Both the position numbers and the translations under genes were made by a program. Under the pieces are notes generated by a model. It was not told where the DNA came from, searched no databases, and saw nothing but the letters and a program-made list of their open reading frames with translations. Below, piece by piece: positions 9,173 through 17,576 of a stretch of DNA of 56,813 bases (its first letter is position 1; every line of letters starts with the position of its first letter). This DNA is from an uncultured Clostridium sp. (GTDB lineage: Bacteria > Bacillota > Clostridia > TANB77 > CAG-508), in NCBI GenBank assembly GCA_948471035.1, contig CAOKRC010000006.1:1-56813 (forward strand), in the 5' to 3' direction.

Positions 9173-9853
9173 TTATTGTTTTTTATAATCAAAGTCAATG
9201 CATTTTTTAGCAATTAATGCTTTTATTTTTATGCCTTGTTCTGTATACATTTTTTCATGTTCTGTTTCAATATTATCTTCTATATTTTCACTATGTAAAT
9301 CGTATGTTTTCCATATTACTTCAAATCCTGCATTTTTAAAGTAATTTAAACTATCACTAAACAAATTATCATCATCTGTTTTGAATCTAATTTCTCCACC
9401 ATCTACTAAAAATGTTTTATATAACTCTAATTGCTTTGTATGTGTTAATCTTTTTTTATGGTGTTTTCCTCTTGGCCATGGATTACAAAAATTAATATAA
9501 ATACGTTCTACTTTATCTTTTTCATCCATCATGGTTAAAATTTGTTCAATATTACATCTTGTTAAAATTACATTATCTATCTCTCTATTCTCGCTAGAAT
9601 ATACCTCTTCTACATTTCTTTTGGCAAGACCTAACATTGTATCAATTAAATCTACTCCAATAAAATTAATATTTGGATTTTTACATGCAATACTTGCTAT
9701 AAACTGTCCTTTTCCACATCCAAGTTCTAAATGCATAGGTCTTTCCACTTTAAAAGCACTTTTCCACTTTCCCTTATTTTCTTCTGGTTTATCTATATAA
9801 AAACTCGCTTCTTCTAGTTCAATTTCTGTCCAACTTCTTTTTCTAATTCGCAT
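9173..9853 (-). CDS. trmB: tRNA (guanine-46-N7)-methyltransferase
   Basis: TrmB places m7G at position 46 in the tRNA variable loop. The 226-residue protein has the SAM-binding motif LELGCGKGQF, the acidic GVDLIDTM strand, and the family-specific NPWPRGKHHKKRLTH loop. A GGAGAAGAAAT ribosome site precedes the ATG. It is the first gene of a minus-strand run with the VanY gene, and the 770 bases upstream are a non-coding accessory island. Confidence 0.95.
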   Translation of the reverse strand: MRIRKRSWTEIELEEASFYIDKPEENKGKWKSAFKVERPMHLELGCGKGQFIASIACKNPNINFIGVDLIDTMLGLAKRNVEEVYSSENREIDNVILTRCNIEQILTMMDEKDKVERIYINFCNPWPRGKHHKKRLTHTKQLELYKTFLVDGGEIRFKTDDDNLFSDSLNYFKNAGFEVIWKTYDLHSENIEDNIETEHEKMYTEQGIKIKALIAKKCIDFDYKKQ

Positions 9854-10131
9854 ATTTCTTCTCCCTTATGTTTTGTTGTAATTCTCTAATTTTTTCTTTT
9901 ACTATAGTTCTTAACATATAAAATGTTATAAAGTATATAAACAAAATTGTTAATACAGATATATTATTGAGTACTTAATATCTTTTTGTCCATATTGTTC
10001 AAAATTATTTTATCATACTTTTATACTTATTTCTATTGATAATTATAAAATATTACTATATATTATTTTTTGTATTTATTACATTTTATTTTCAATTATT
10101 TTACACACAATTTTTGATTTCGAAATTATAT

Positions 10132-10160
10132 TTGACAAAATTTTAAAAAAATGTTATTAT
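10132..10160 (+). promoter_or_regulatory. Consensus sigma-A promoter of a small RNA
   Basis: TTGACA (10132-10137) and TATTAT (10155-10160) are separated by exactly 17 bases. No reading frame follows; a terminator does, about 55 bases downstream of the expected start. Confidence 0.65.
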
Positions 10161-10166
10161 ATATAT

Positions 10167-10243
10167 ACATTAAAGCAATGTACCTTAGGTCAGGTTGTGT
10201 ATATTGTTTGTCAGTAGTGTAACCGTAATGCACTACTTTTTTT
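10167..10243 (+). ncRNA. Candidate small RNA (about 77 nt)
   Basis: The unit runs from the promoter just upstream to a 7-bp hairpin AGTAGTG / CACTACT (10213-10237) followed by six Ts. It contains no credible coding frame. The design (strong promoter, short transcript, terminator) is like the antitoxin RNA 340 bases further on, but I see no partner toxin. It may be a solitary or orphaned regulatory RNA. Confidence 0.5.
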
Positions 10244-10353
10244 ATTTCTCAAAAAAAGTGAGAAAGCCCGTAAAATTTAGATACACTACCAGACTGCCCA
10301 ACTAATTAAATTTTATAATAAAATTTTTCTTAAATTAGTATGCTATTTATTTG

Positions 10354-10468
10354 TATGGCAATCGCTTAAAAAATTTTTATCTTAGAAAAATCAAGGTTTT
10401 AAATTTTTACTAAAAAAATAAGAATCGAGTATTTTCAATATGTAGAAGTTTTTTAAGCGATTGCCATA
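10354..10468. repeat. MITE-like element with 20-bp perfect terminal inverted repeats
   Basis: The ends TATGGCAATCGCTTAAAAAA (10354-10373) and its exact reverse complement (10449-10468) bound a 115-bp segment without a reading frame. The outermost TA could be a target duplication. This fits a miniature inverted-repeat transposable element or a relic of one. Confidence 0.6.
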
Positions 10469-10474
10469 ATTTAT

Positions 10475-10503
10475 TTGACATATCGTACAATATGTGCTAT
10501 ATT
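10475..10503 (+). promoter_or_regulatory. Promoter of the antitoxin RNA
   Basis: TTGACA (10475-10480), a 17-base spacer and TATATT (10498-10503) form a near-perfect sigma-A promoter. Transcription should start at about 10510 and converge on the toxin gene. Confidence 0.75.
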
Positions 10504-10510
10504 ATATATA

Positions 10511-10616
10511 GCTATTGATAAGGTCGTAACTAGTCATATGCACTTGAACTAGGTGGGTGAACACTTAGTTCTTTTTATATGTAAAAAGAAGTATTGGGTG
10601 AACAATACTTCTTTTT
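10511..10616 (+). ncRNA. Antitoxin RNA of an Fst/par-like type I toxin-antitoxin locus
   Basis: The RNA begins near 10510 and carries at 10522-10543 a segment (GTAACTAGTCAT then ATGCAC) that is complementary to the translation start of the toxin mRNA (10695-10718), as the DRa/DRb repeats are in the pAD1 par locus. It can end at a first hairpin (stem 10546-10555 with 10562-10571, then five Ts) or at the shared bidirectional terminator at 10583-10616. Both hairpin loops contain GGTGAA. Confidence 0.62.
10583..10616. terminator. Bidirectional terminator shared by toxin and antitoxin
   Basis: A 13-bp perfect stem (10583-10595 with 10604-10616) has loop GGGTGAAC and A/T runs on both sides. It lies between two convergent units, exactly where the par family places its common terminator. 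Confidence 0.85.
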
Positions 10617-10625
10617 GACTATGTA

Positions 10626-10709
10626 CTAGTCTTTCTTGTCTTGACTATCATCTTCCTTATGTTTTAATACTTCTTGTACTAATAGCCAAATTAGATCGTA
10701 ACTAGTCAT
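10626..10709 (-). CDS. Small hydrophobic toxin, Fst-like type I
   Basis: A 27-residue peptide starts MTSYDLIWLLVQEV and ends KEDDSQDKKD: a short hydrophobic stretch and then a strongly charged tail, the build of Fst/Ldr-type membrane toxins (pAD1 Fst also has an EDDS-type tail). A very strong AAAGGAGG ribosome site lies 8 bases upstream. The leader CCTTCCCAAATTTGG can fold back on GGAAAGG and would hide that site, as in par RNA I. The promoter, convergent antitoxin RNA and shared terminator support a real gene. Toxicity is an inference. Confidence 0.62.
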   Translation of the reverse strand: MTSYDLIWLLVQEVLKHKEDDSQDKKD

Positions 10710-10747
10710 TTTATGCACCTCCTTTCCAAATTTGGGAAGGCTTTTTT

Positions 10748-10776
10748 AGTATATCTTATATTAGTCTATTTGTCTA
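10748..10776 (-). promoter_or_regulatory. Promoter of the toxin mRNA
   Basis: On the minus strand TAGACA (10776-10771), a 17-base spacer and TATACT (10753-10748) precede the toxin leader by a few bases. Confidence 0.6.
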
Positions 10777-10984
10777 CATTTATAGAACAAATTTTTTATA
10801 ATTTTATTAGAATTTTTTCTTCATTGTCTAACTTAATTTCTATTTCTGTATTATTTTTATTTGCTAGTAACATATATGCCATATATTATTCTATCTCAAT
10901 CCTATTTTTAGAAACATTATCCTCTAATTGGATTTTTCCATTTTCCTCATTATATTTATATTTCAATTTTTCTAAGATAACTTG

Positions 10985-11193
10985 TCAACTTACAATTCCT
11001 TCTATTTGGACAACAATATAGCTTCTTACCATTTCTTTTGTTACATCTTTTGAAGTTTCTATATGTGCTCTTCCTCCATATACCTAGCAAATAGTTTTTA
11101 CGTTTGTTCATAACTCCTCATGGTCTTTTTTGATAGATTCTTTGAAGTACAATATATCATAAAATCATCAATTTCATAATCAAATTTAATCAT
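10985..11193 (-). pseudogene. Remnant of a tyrosine recombinase (N-terminal domain)
   Basis: From an ATG at 11193 with an AGGAGGT ribosome site the frame reads DDFMIYCTSKNLSKKTMRSY then EQT and a TAA, where family members continue LKLF; the frame resumes KLFARYMEEEH, hits TAG, and continues one base out of register as ETSKDVTKEMVRSYIV before a TGA at 10985. This is the SAM-like core-binding N-domain of XerC/D-type integrases. The lesions are a stop codon and a frameshift without any CGG, so this is ordinary decay. Catalytic residues are gone. Further coding-like debris continues to about 10800. Confidence 0.7.
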
Positions 11194-11196
11194 AAA

Positions 11197-11244
11197 AAAT
11201 ACCTCCTATTTATTGAAATCTTAATCAATAAATAAAAGGTATTT
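11197..11244. repeat. Inverted repeat over the integrase ribosome site
   Basis: Two 20-base arms (11197-11216 and 11225-11244) pair with two wobbles around the loop AATCTTAA. The arm nearer the integrase remnant contains its AGGAGGT, so the hairpin would have masked translation. Confidence 0.6.
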
Positions 11245-11349
11245 ATAGGCTTTTTAAAATCTTGTTTATTGGTCTAAAAAAGCATTTATCGGCATAAAAA
11301 TATGAATTTTTGTTTTTCATAAATCTATGTAAGTCTTTATATCACTATT

Positions 11350-12172
11350 TTATGCGCTCTTTAATTCTAGCCTTAATTTATCAGCTATCATTGCAATAAA
11401 TTCTGAATTAGTAGGTTTTCCTTTTGCTGCTGATACTGTATATCCAAAGATATTTTCTACTGCTTCAGCTTGTCCTCTTCCGCCACGCAACTTCAATTGC
11501 ATGACGTATTGCTCTTTCTACTCTTGATGGTGTCGTTTCATATTTTTCTGCTATTTCTGGATATAACTGTTTTGTTATTTGATTTATTACATCTATATCA
11601 TTTACTACTAACATTATTGCTTCTCTTAAATATTGATATCCTTTTATATGTGCTGGAACTCCTACTTCGTGAATTACATTTGTTACTAATGCTTCTAGAT
11701 TTTCTTGGTTCTTTTTACCTTCTTCTGGTATTTCTATATATGGTGCTCTAATTTCTCTTGAAATCATTGTAGTATTTTTGAATTGTGATGGTTGATAATT
11801 TTTTAAGTCTTTTATTCTTTTTAATAGTAATTTGATATCAAAAGGTTTTACAACATAATATTCTGCTCCTAAGTCTAAAGCCCTTTGTGTTATCTTATCT
11901 TGTCCTACTGCTGATAACATTATACATAGTGGTGGTTTTCTTAAAGAAGATGTTGATATTTTTTCTAGCACTCCTATTCCATCTAAATGTGGCATAATTA
12001 CATCAAGTAATGCAACATCTGGCTGTGCATTAGTTAAAATTTCAAATGCTTCATTACCATCCCTTGCTATACCTATAACCTCCATCTCTTCTTCTTGTTC
12101 AACATATCCTGCTAAATTGTTAGCAAATTCACCATTATCATCTGCTATTAGTACTGTAATCTTGTCTTTCAC
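11350..12172 (-). CDS. spo0A: Spo0A sporulation master regulator, with one CGGN recoding site
   Basis: Spo0A is the phosphorelay response regulator that commits the cell to sporulation. The receiver domain (residues 1-120) has the acidic DD pair, phospho-acceptor Asp57 in LLDVIMP, and the lysine in VVKPF. The DNA-binding domain begins near residue 165. In frame 0 the protein ends five codons after RHAIEVAW. There the codon is CGG followed by A at 11482-11479; reading CGGA as one glycine gives [36 protein letters not shown] and a stop at 11350, which is 273 residues and the normal size. The last helices of the DNA-binding domain depend on the shift. The start is GTG with AGGAGG upstream. Confidence 0.93.
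11479..11482 (-). other. CGGN glycine recoding site, spo0A
   Basis: Frame-0 codons TGG CGG AAG lead to a TGA four codons later. Reading TGG, then GGA AGA GGA restores the conserved Spo0A C-terminal domain (B. subtilis has W-S-R-G at this position). Confidence 0.92.
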
Positions 12173-12293
12173 TTTAATTTCCTCCTATGTTTTTAAAATT
12201 ATTTGTAAAAATTTTACATTTGCGATTATATTATGTTTTAAAATTAAATGCAATACTTTTCTGGAAATTTTTTCAAATTATTCCCGTATCTCT

Positions 12294-12929
12294 TCAAGCT
12301 GTAGTGTTTGTTTTTATTGTTTTTTCTTTTAAAATATCAATTTTTGTCAATTTTATAGAGAAATTATCTATATCTTTAAGCATTTTTTCTAATGTCTCAT
12401 TCGAAATTTCTATTAAAAATTCTACATTATTTGAATATTCTTCATTTATTATATTTATACTATTTTTTCTTGCATAATACCTAAAATTTTCTACACTATC
12501 ATATGACAATATAACTTTTGCTTCTACTCCTATCTGCGCCATTAAAAACTCAGTTGCTTCTAAAACACTTTCAGTTGCTCCTGTATATGCTCTTACAAGA
12601 CCTCCTGTCCCTAAAAGTATACCTCCAAAATATCTTGTAACAATTACCAATACATTGCATAAATTGTTTCCTTTTAAAATTGCAAGCATTGGAGAACCAG
12701 CGGTTCCTGATGGTTCCCCATCATCGCTACATCTTTCTACTAATCTTTGTTTTTCATCAAAAACAATATAAGCATAACAATTATGTCGAGCATCATAATA
12801 CTTTTTTCTTGTTTGTTTTATTATATTTTCCGCTTGTTCCTCAGTTTCTATATAAAAAACATTTGCTATAAATTTAGATTTCTTTTCTACAATTTGACTA
12901 GTGGTCTTTTCTTTTATAGTATAAAACAT
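12294..12929 (-). CDS. YigZ/IMPACT-family protein
   Basis: This 211-residue protein has the UPF0029/IMPACT fold: KKSKFIANV near the start, YDARHNCYAYI, DDGEPSGTAGSPML, and RYFGGILLGTGGLVRAYT. The C-terminal DUF1949 domain follows. Homologues are linked to translation-stress control or proline-peptide handling, but the bacterial role is not settled. It stands alone between spo0A and the flavoprotein gene. Confidence 0.9.
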   Translation of the reverse strand: MFYTIKEKTTSQIVEKKSKFIANVFYIETEEQAENIIKQTRKKYYDARHNCYAYIVFDEKQRLVERCSDDGEPSGTAGSPMLAILKGNNLCNVLVIVTRYFGGILLGTGGLVRAYTGATESVLEATEFLMAQIGVEAKVILSYDSVENFRYYARKNSINIINEEYSNNVEFLIEISNETLEKMLKDIDNFSIKLTKIDILKEKTIKTNTTA

Positions 12930-12980
12930 AGCATTTTCCTTTCATATTATATTAAACAGGCATACAATGTCCTACTCTTA

Positions 12981-14264
12981 TTAATTCATCCCTGCTGTAA
13001 ACCCAGTTGAATATGCAATTTGCAAGTTAAATCCGCCAGTATATGCATCTACATCAATTATTTCACCTGCAAAATAAAGACCTTTTATGATTTTAGATTC
13101 CATTGTAGAAGAATTAATTTCTTTTATATTAATTCCCCCTGCTGTAATTATTGCTTCATTTATATCTCTAAAATCTTTTATTGTTACAGTGAAATTTTTA
13201 AGTAAATGAACAAATTTAATCCTTTCTGTTTTACTAATTTCATTTACCTTTTTATCTGGATTTATTTTTGATAATTCTATAATAGGTTCTATCATTTTCT
13301 TAGGTAGTAAGTTATCTAAACTATTTTTAAATTGTTTATTTTTAAATTCTTCAAAATCTTTTAAGACTCTTGCATCTAGCTTTTCTTCACTTAATGCTGG
13401 TTTTAAGTCAATTGATAAAATAATTTTATCTTGTTTCAATAGATTTTCTATATTTTTTACTCTTAAAAGGTGAGCTGAACTGCTTAGTATAGTTGGCCCT
13501 GACACTCCAAAATGTGTAAATAGCATTTCTCCAAAATCTTCATATATTATTTTTTTGTTTTCATTATTAATAAGTTTGATTTGAACATTTCTTAAACTTA
13601 AGCCTTGCAAACTAACACATAGTTCTTTTTCTTTCGCTACAAGTGGTACAAGTGATGGTTTAATTTTTGTTATTGTATGACCTAACTCCATTGCCATTTT
13701 ATATCCATCACCAGTAGAACCAGTTGATGAATAGCTTCTTCCTCCTGTTGCAAGTATTATTTTATCTGCTTTTATTTCATTTTCTTGTACAGACATGGGT
13801 GCTACTCCTACAGCTTCTTTGTTTTTATATTTAAGACCTATAACTTTATTTCCATCAATTAATATTTTTGTTACTTCTGTATTAGTTTTTATCTGTACTT
13901 TTAAGTTTTCAAGTTCTTCAAGTAGAGCATTTAGTACATCGTTAGATTTATCACTTAAAGGAAACACTCTATTTCCTCTTTCATTTTTTACTTTTACGCC
14001 ATGTTTTTGTAGAATATCTATAATATCTTGATTTGTAAAGTTATTAAAAGCACTATAAAGAAACCTTCCATTACCTGGAATGTTTTTAATAAATTCACTC
14101 ATATCCAAACTACTTGTAATATTACATCTTCCTTTTCCTGTAATAAGTAGTTTTTTACCACACATATTCATTTTTTCTAAAATAGTGACACTATTTCCGT
14201 TCTTAGCAGAGCTAATTGCTGCTAACATTCCAGCTGGTCCTCCACCAATTATAACAACTTTCAT
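12981..14264 (-). CDS. HI0933-family FAD-dependent oxidoreductase
   Basis: This 427-residue flavoprotein starts with a dinucleotide-binding motif (VVIIGGGPAGMLAAI), then GKKLLITGKGRCNITSS, which defines the HI0933/BaiN family, and ends YTGGFNLQIAYSTGF. Members are annotated as aminoacetone oxidase-like or bile-acid-reducing BaiN; the substrate here is unknown. Two CGG trinucleotides lie in this gene out of frame, one of them in GGC GGA, and cause no shift. The ATG begins 1 base after the stop of the upstream recoded lyase gene, so the two are coupled. Confidence 0.88.
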   Translation of the reverse strand: MKVVIIGGGPAGMLAAISSAKNGNSVTILEKMNMCGKKLLITGKGRCNITSSLDMSEFIKNIPGNGRFLYSAFNNFTNQDIIDILQKHGVKVKNERGNRVFPLSDKSNDVLNALLEELENLKVQIKTNTEVTKILIDGNKVIGLKYKNKEAVGVAPMSVQENEIKADKIILATGGRSYSSTGSTGDGYKMAMELGHTITKIKPSLVPLVAKEKELCVSLQGLSLRNVQIKLINNENKKIIYEDFGEMLFTHFGVSGPTILSSSAHLLRVKNIENLLKQDKIILSIDLKPALSEEKLDARVLKDFEEFKNKQFKNSLDNLLPKKMIEPIIELSKINPDKKVNEISKTERIKFVHLLKNFTVTIKDFRDINEAIITAGGINIKEINSSTMESKIIKGLYFAGEIIDVDAYTGGFNLQIAYSTGFTAGMN

Positions 14265-14265
14265 T

Positions 14266-15514
14266 TTAATCTCCCATATTACTAATTGCCTTTAATACTC
14301 CTAATTTTCCATATTCGTAGGTAAGTCCTCCTTGCATAAATGCTACATATGGTGGACGTATTGGTGCATCACATGATAATTCTATTGAAGACCCTTGTGT
14401 AAATGCTCCTGCTGCCATTATTATTTGGTCTCCGGTATCCTGGCATGTCCCATGGTTCTGGTATAGAATTTGAATCTACTGGTGAACCCATTTGAATTCC
14501 TTGGCAATACTTAATTAATGGTTTTTTTTCACCAAAACTAATAGTTTGGACAATATCTGCTCTTTTTTCATTATATTTTGGTGATGGATTATATCCTAGC
14601 TTTTCTAAAATTCTACTTGCAAATACTGCTGTTTTTAAACTACTTGCTACAACACTTGGTGCAAAGAATAGTCCTTGTAATATTTGTTTGTTTATTCCTA
14701 AAGTTGGTCCTACTTCTTTTCCTAGTCCTGGAGATGTTAGGCGTTGGCTTGCAAGTTCTACTAAATCTTTTCTTCCTGCAATATATGCTCCATTTGGTGC
14801 AATTCCTCCACCTAAATTTTTTATTAATGAACCTACTATAACATCTGCTCCAACTTCTAAGGGTTCATTTGTTTGGACAAATTCACAGTAACAGTTATCT
14901 ATCATTATAATAACTTCTTTATTTACTTTTCTTATTTCTTTTATGATATCTTCTACTTGTTCTATTCCAATGCTATTTCTTAATGAATATCCTCTTGAAC
15001 GTTGTATTTCAATTAATTTTACATTTCCAAGTTTTGCTCTATCTACAATAGCCTTTGTATTAAATTCATTATCTATTAAATCTATTTGTTCATATTTTAT
15101 TCCAAATGATTTTAATGAACTTGAATTTTCTTTTATTCCTATTACAGAATCTAATGTATCATATGGTTTACCTGCAATACTAAGAAATGTATCCCCTGGC
15201 CTTAAAAATGCAAATAGTGCAACTGTAAGTGCATGTGTTCCAGATATGAATTGCCCTCGCACTAAAGAATCTTCAGCTCCTAGTACTTTTGCAAAAACTT
15301 TCTCAATTGTATCTCTTCCAACATCTCCATAACCATATCCTGTTGTAGACCCAAAATGCATATCAGAAATATTAAATTCTCTAAATGCATTTAGTACTTT
15401 TAAACTATTATATTCACATACTTTATCAATCTTTTTAAATTCTTCTTTTACTTCATTTTCAGTTTCTTCTGCAAGTTTTAATAATTCTTCACTTATTCCA
15501 TATTCTTTATACAT
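14266..15514 (-). CDS. Methionine gamma-lyase family (YnbB-like) PLP enzyme, with one CGGN recoding site
   Basis: The protein belongs to the PLP-dependent family often named methionine gamma-lyase-like or aluminium-resistance protein. It shows GSTTGYGYGDVGRD, FISGTHALTVALFA, the DNCYCEF segment and the PLP-lysine region GSLIKNLGGGIAPNG. Frame 0 leaves the family after PWDMPGY. There the codon is CGG at 14434; reading CGGA as glycine gives GDQIIMAAGAFTQGSSIELS, then RPPYVAFMQGGLTYEYGKLG and a stop at 14266, for 415 residues, the usual length. The stop lies 1 base before the HI0933-type gene start, which itself supports the shifted frame as the real one. Confidence 0.92.
14431..14434 (-). other. 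CGGN glycine recoding site, PLP lyase
   Basis: TAC CGG AGA in frame 0; TAC, GGA GAC CAA after the skip. Frame 0 ends 21 codons later. Confidence 0.92.
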
Positions 15515-15620
15515 TTACTAACGTTCCTTTCTATTTTTATTAAGTTATATTACAATTTTTTACTAAAAGTAGCGTGAAAGAATTAATATATTTAATTTTC
15601 GTAATGAAAGCCCCGACATC

Positions 15621-17363
15621 CTATTTATCTGTATAATAAAATTCTCCATAACCATAATATACCTTATAAAATTCCCCTAAAAATTCTGGATTTGAATTTG
15701 TTTCAATATCTTCATAACTAGGTTCTTTAACTATATTTCCTTTAGAATCTATTACTCCCCATTTATTATTAAGTTTTATTCCAGCATATCCATATTCATT
15801 AAATTCTGTAACTTTATCATAGTTGTATTCTACTACTATGTTTTCATTTCTATCTACAAATCCCCATTTGTTATCTTTTTTACTAGATATCAAAGTATTG
15901 TCTTTAAACACTTCTTTAGCTTCTAATATTCCTCCATTAAAATCTAAATATTTATCTTCTTCTTTTGAATAAACTTTTAAATATTCGTTCTCTTTATATA
16001 TAAATCCTTCTTTTACACTATATACTAATTCTAAATTAGATGAATATATATCTGTGTTTTTTTCTTTTAATATTTTAGCTTCAATTACATTTGTATTTTC
16101 AATTTTTTGTAACACATCATATTTTAATTCTAATTTTACTTCTTCTTTAGAATTAATAACACCTAATTTTCCATTTTCATTTGAAACTATAAAATAGTCC
16201 TCAAATAGATATTCAATATAATTATATTTATTTTTTACTAGTTCCTCATTTTGTGCATTAATAATACCATAAAATCCATCTTCATTAATAGTTATTTGAT
16301 AATTTTCATTTTGCGTTTTTAATATAGCTTCATATTTTAAGTCTGTAATTACTTCTCCTAAAATATTATAAACTTTTCTTTCTTCATCATTAAACGCCTG
16401 TATATATATACCATTTATTTCTATACCAGTATATTCTATCGGTATTATTGAATTTCCTGTATAATCTATAATTCCATATTTATCATTTTTTTCTATTTCA
16501 AACATTGAATTATCACTATTATACTCTATACCTTGATAAGAATAGTTTATTAATACCTTGTTGTTTTTTACAACTCCATATTTTCCATTTTTAGACGCAA
16601 TTAAATATGTATCTTCTATATTTTTAGTATCTAATATTCTTTCTATAGTATCATACTCTACATTTAATACTTCATTATATTTATAATTTATGTATCCATA
16701 TTTATATCCTTCTTGAGTTTTGTTACTTAGAATATATCCAGATAAACCATAATTGTTTTTATCTGTATAAAACCCATCTGCAACAATATTATCATATTCT
16801 GGCTTAATCAATTTTGCACCTTTTACATTTATTACACCATATTTCCCACTATATTTTACTAAAAGCTCACTTTCTTTGTTTTCTAATCCTTTTATTTCTT
16901 CATAAATAGGCTTTGTTATTTCTTTTCCATCAAAATTTATTATTCCATATTTCCCATCTTTTTTATATTTTAGCACTGTTTTTTCATATGGAATATTGCT
17001 TACTATTCCATTTATCCCTATACTATTTACTTCTTCGTATTCAGTAAAAATTTCTTCATTTGAGTCGTTTAATACTATAAGGTTGTCCTCTTTTCTACAA
17101 ATAAATACTGCTTTTTCTGGATTTGGTATATTTACATTATCATATATTGGCTCTATTATAAATTTACCTGTAGTATCTATAACACCATATTTTGAATCTT
17201 TGTTTAACACAAAATAATTGTATGTAGATACTTCTGTAAAAGTATATTCTTTATTTTTAGATTCTAAAAATTTGTATATTCCAATAATTATTATAACGAT
17301 TACTAAAAAAGCTACTAAAACTTTTATTTTGTTATTTTTTACAAAATCTAAAACATTCTCCAT
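15621..17363 (-). CDS. Membrane-anchored WG-repeat protein
   Basis: A single N-terminal membrane helix (residues about 10-30) is followed by about ten copies of the WG (KWG) beta-repeat, for example KYGVIDTTGKFIIEPIYD, KYGIINFDGKEITKPIYEEI and KWGVIDSKGNIVKEPSYEDI. The repeats fill the rest of the 580 residues and should form an extracellular beta-propeller-like surface. The ligand is unknown. The ATG at 17363 follows AAAAGGAGA. Confidence 0.88.
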   Translation of the reverse strand: MENVLDFVKNNKIKVLVAFLVIVIIIIGIYKFLESKNKEYTFTEVSTYNYFVLNKDSKYGVIDTTGKFIIEPIYDNVNIPNPEKAVFICRKEDNLIVLNDSNEEIFTEYEEVNSIGINGIVSNIPYEKTVLKYKKDGKYGIINFDGKEITKPIYEEIKGLENKESELLVKYSGKYGVINVKGAKLIKPEYDNIVADGFYTDKNNYGLSGYILSNKTQEGYKYGYINYKYNEVLNVEYDTIERILDTKNIEDTYLIASKNGKYGVVKNNKVLINYSYQGIEYNSDNSMFEIEKNDKYGIIDYTGNSIIPIEYTGIEINGIYIQAFNDEERKVYNILGEVITDLKYEAILKTQNENYQITINEDGFYGIINAQNEELVKNKYNYIEYLFEDYFIVSNENGKLGVINSKEEVKLELKYDVLQKIENTNVIEAKILKEKNTDIYSSNLELVYSVKEGFIYKENEYLKVYSKEEDKYLDFNGGILEAKEVFKDNTLISSKKDNKWGFVDRNENIVVEYNYDKVTEFNEYGYAGIKLNNKWGVIDSKGNIVKEPSYEDIETNSNPEFLGEFYKVYYGYGEFYYTDK

Positions 17364-17576
17364 TTTATCTTTTCTCCTTTTAGTTTTGTTTTTCCAATGT
17401 AAACATTATATCATAATTATTGTAATATAGATAGAAATTTTTAATATTGTTGAAATCAAATGTTAAAGAGGCTTTGGTGTAGGGTTTCGTAGACTATTCT
17501 AAAATATAGATTGAACTGTAAGATATAATTATAGGTAAGTCTATAATTATATACTAACATGAATGAAAATATATAT

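Noticed and set aside
10713-11021. 102-codon plus-strand frame over the integrase remnant
   Set aside because: No ribosome site, and a clear coding relic lies on the other strand.
10985-11193. Stop-codon read-through or CGGN decoding in the integrase
   Set aside because: The lesions are a TAA, a TAG and a frameshift without CGG, and the catalytic half is missing; it is an ordinary pseudogene.
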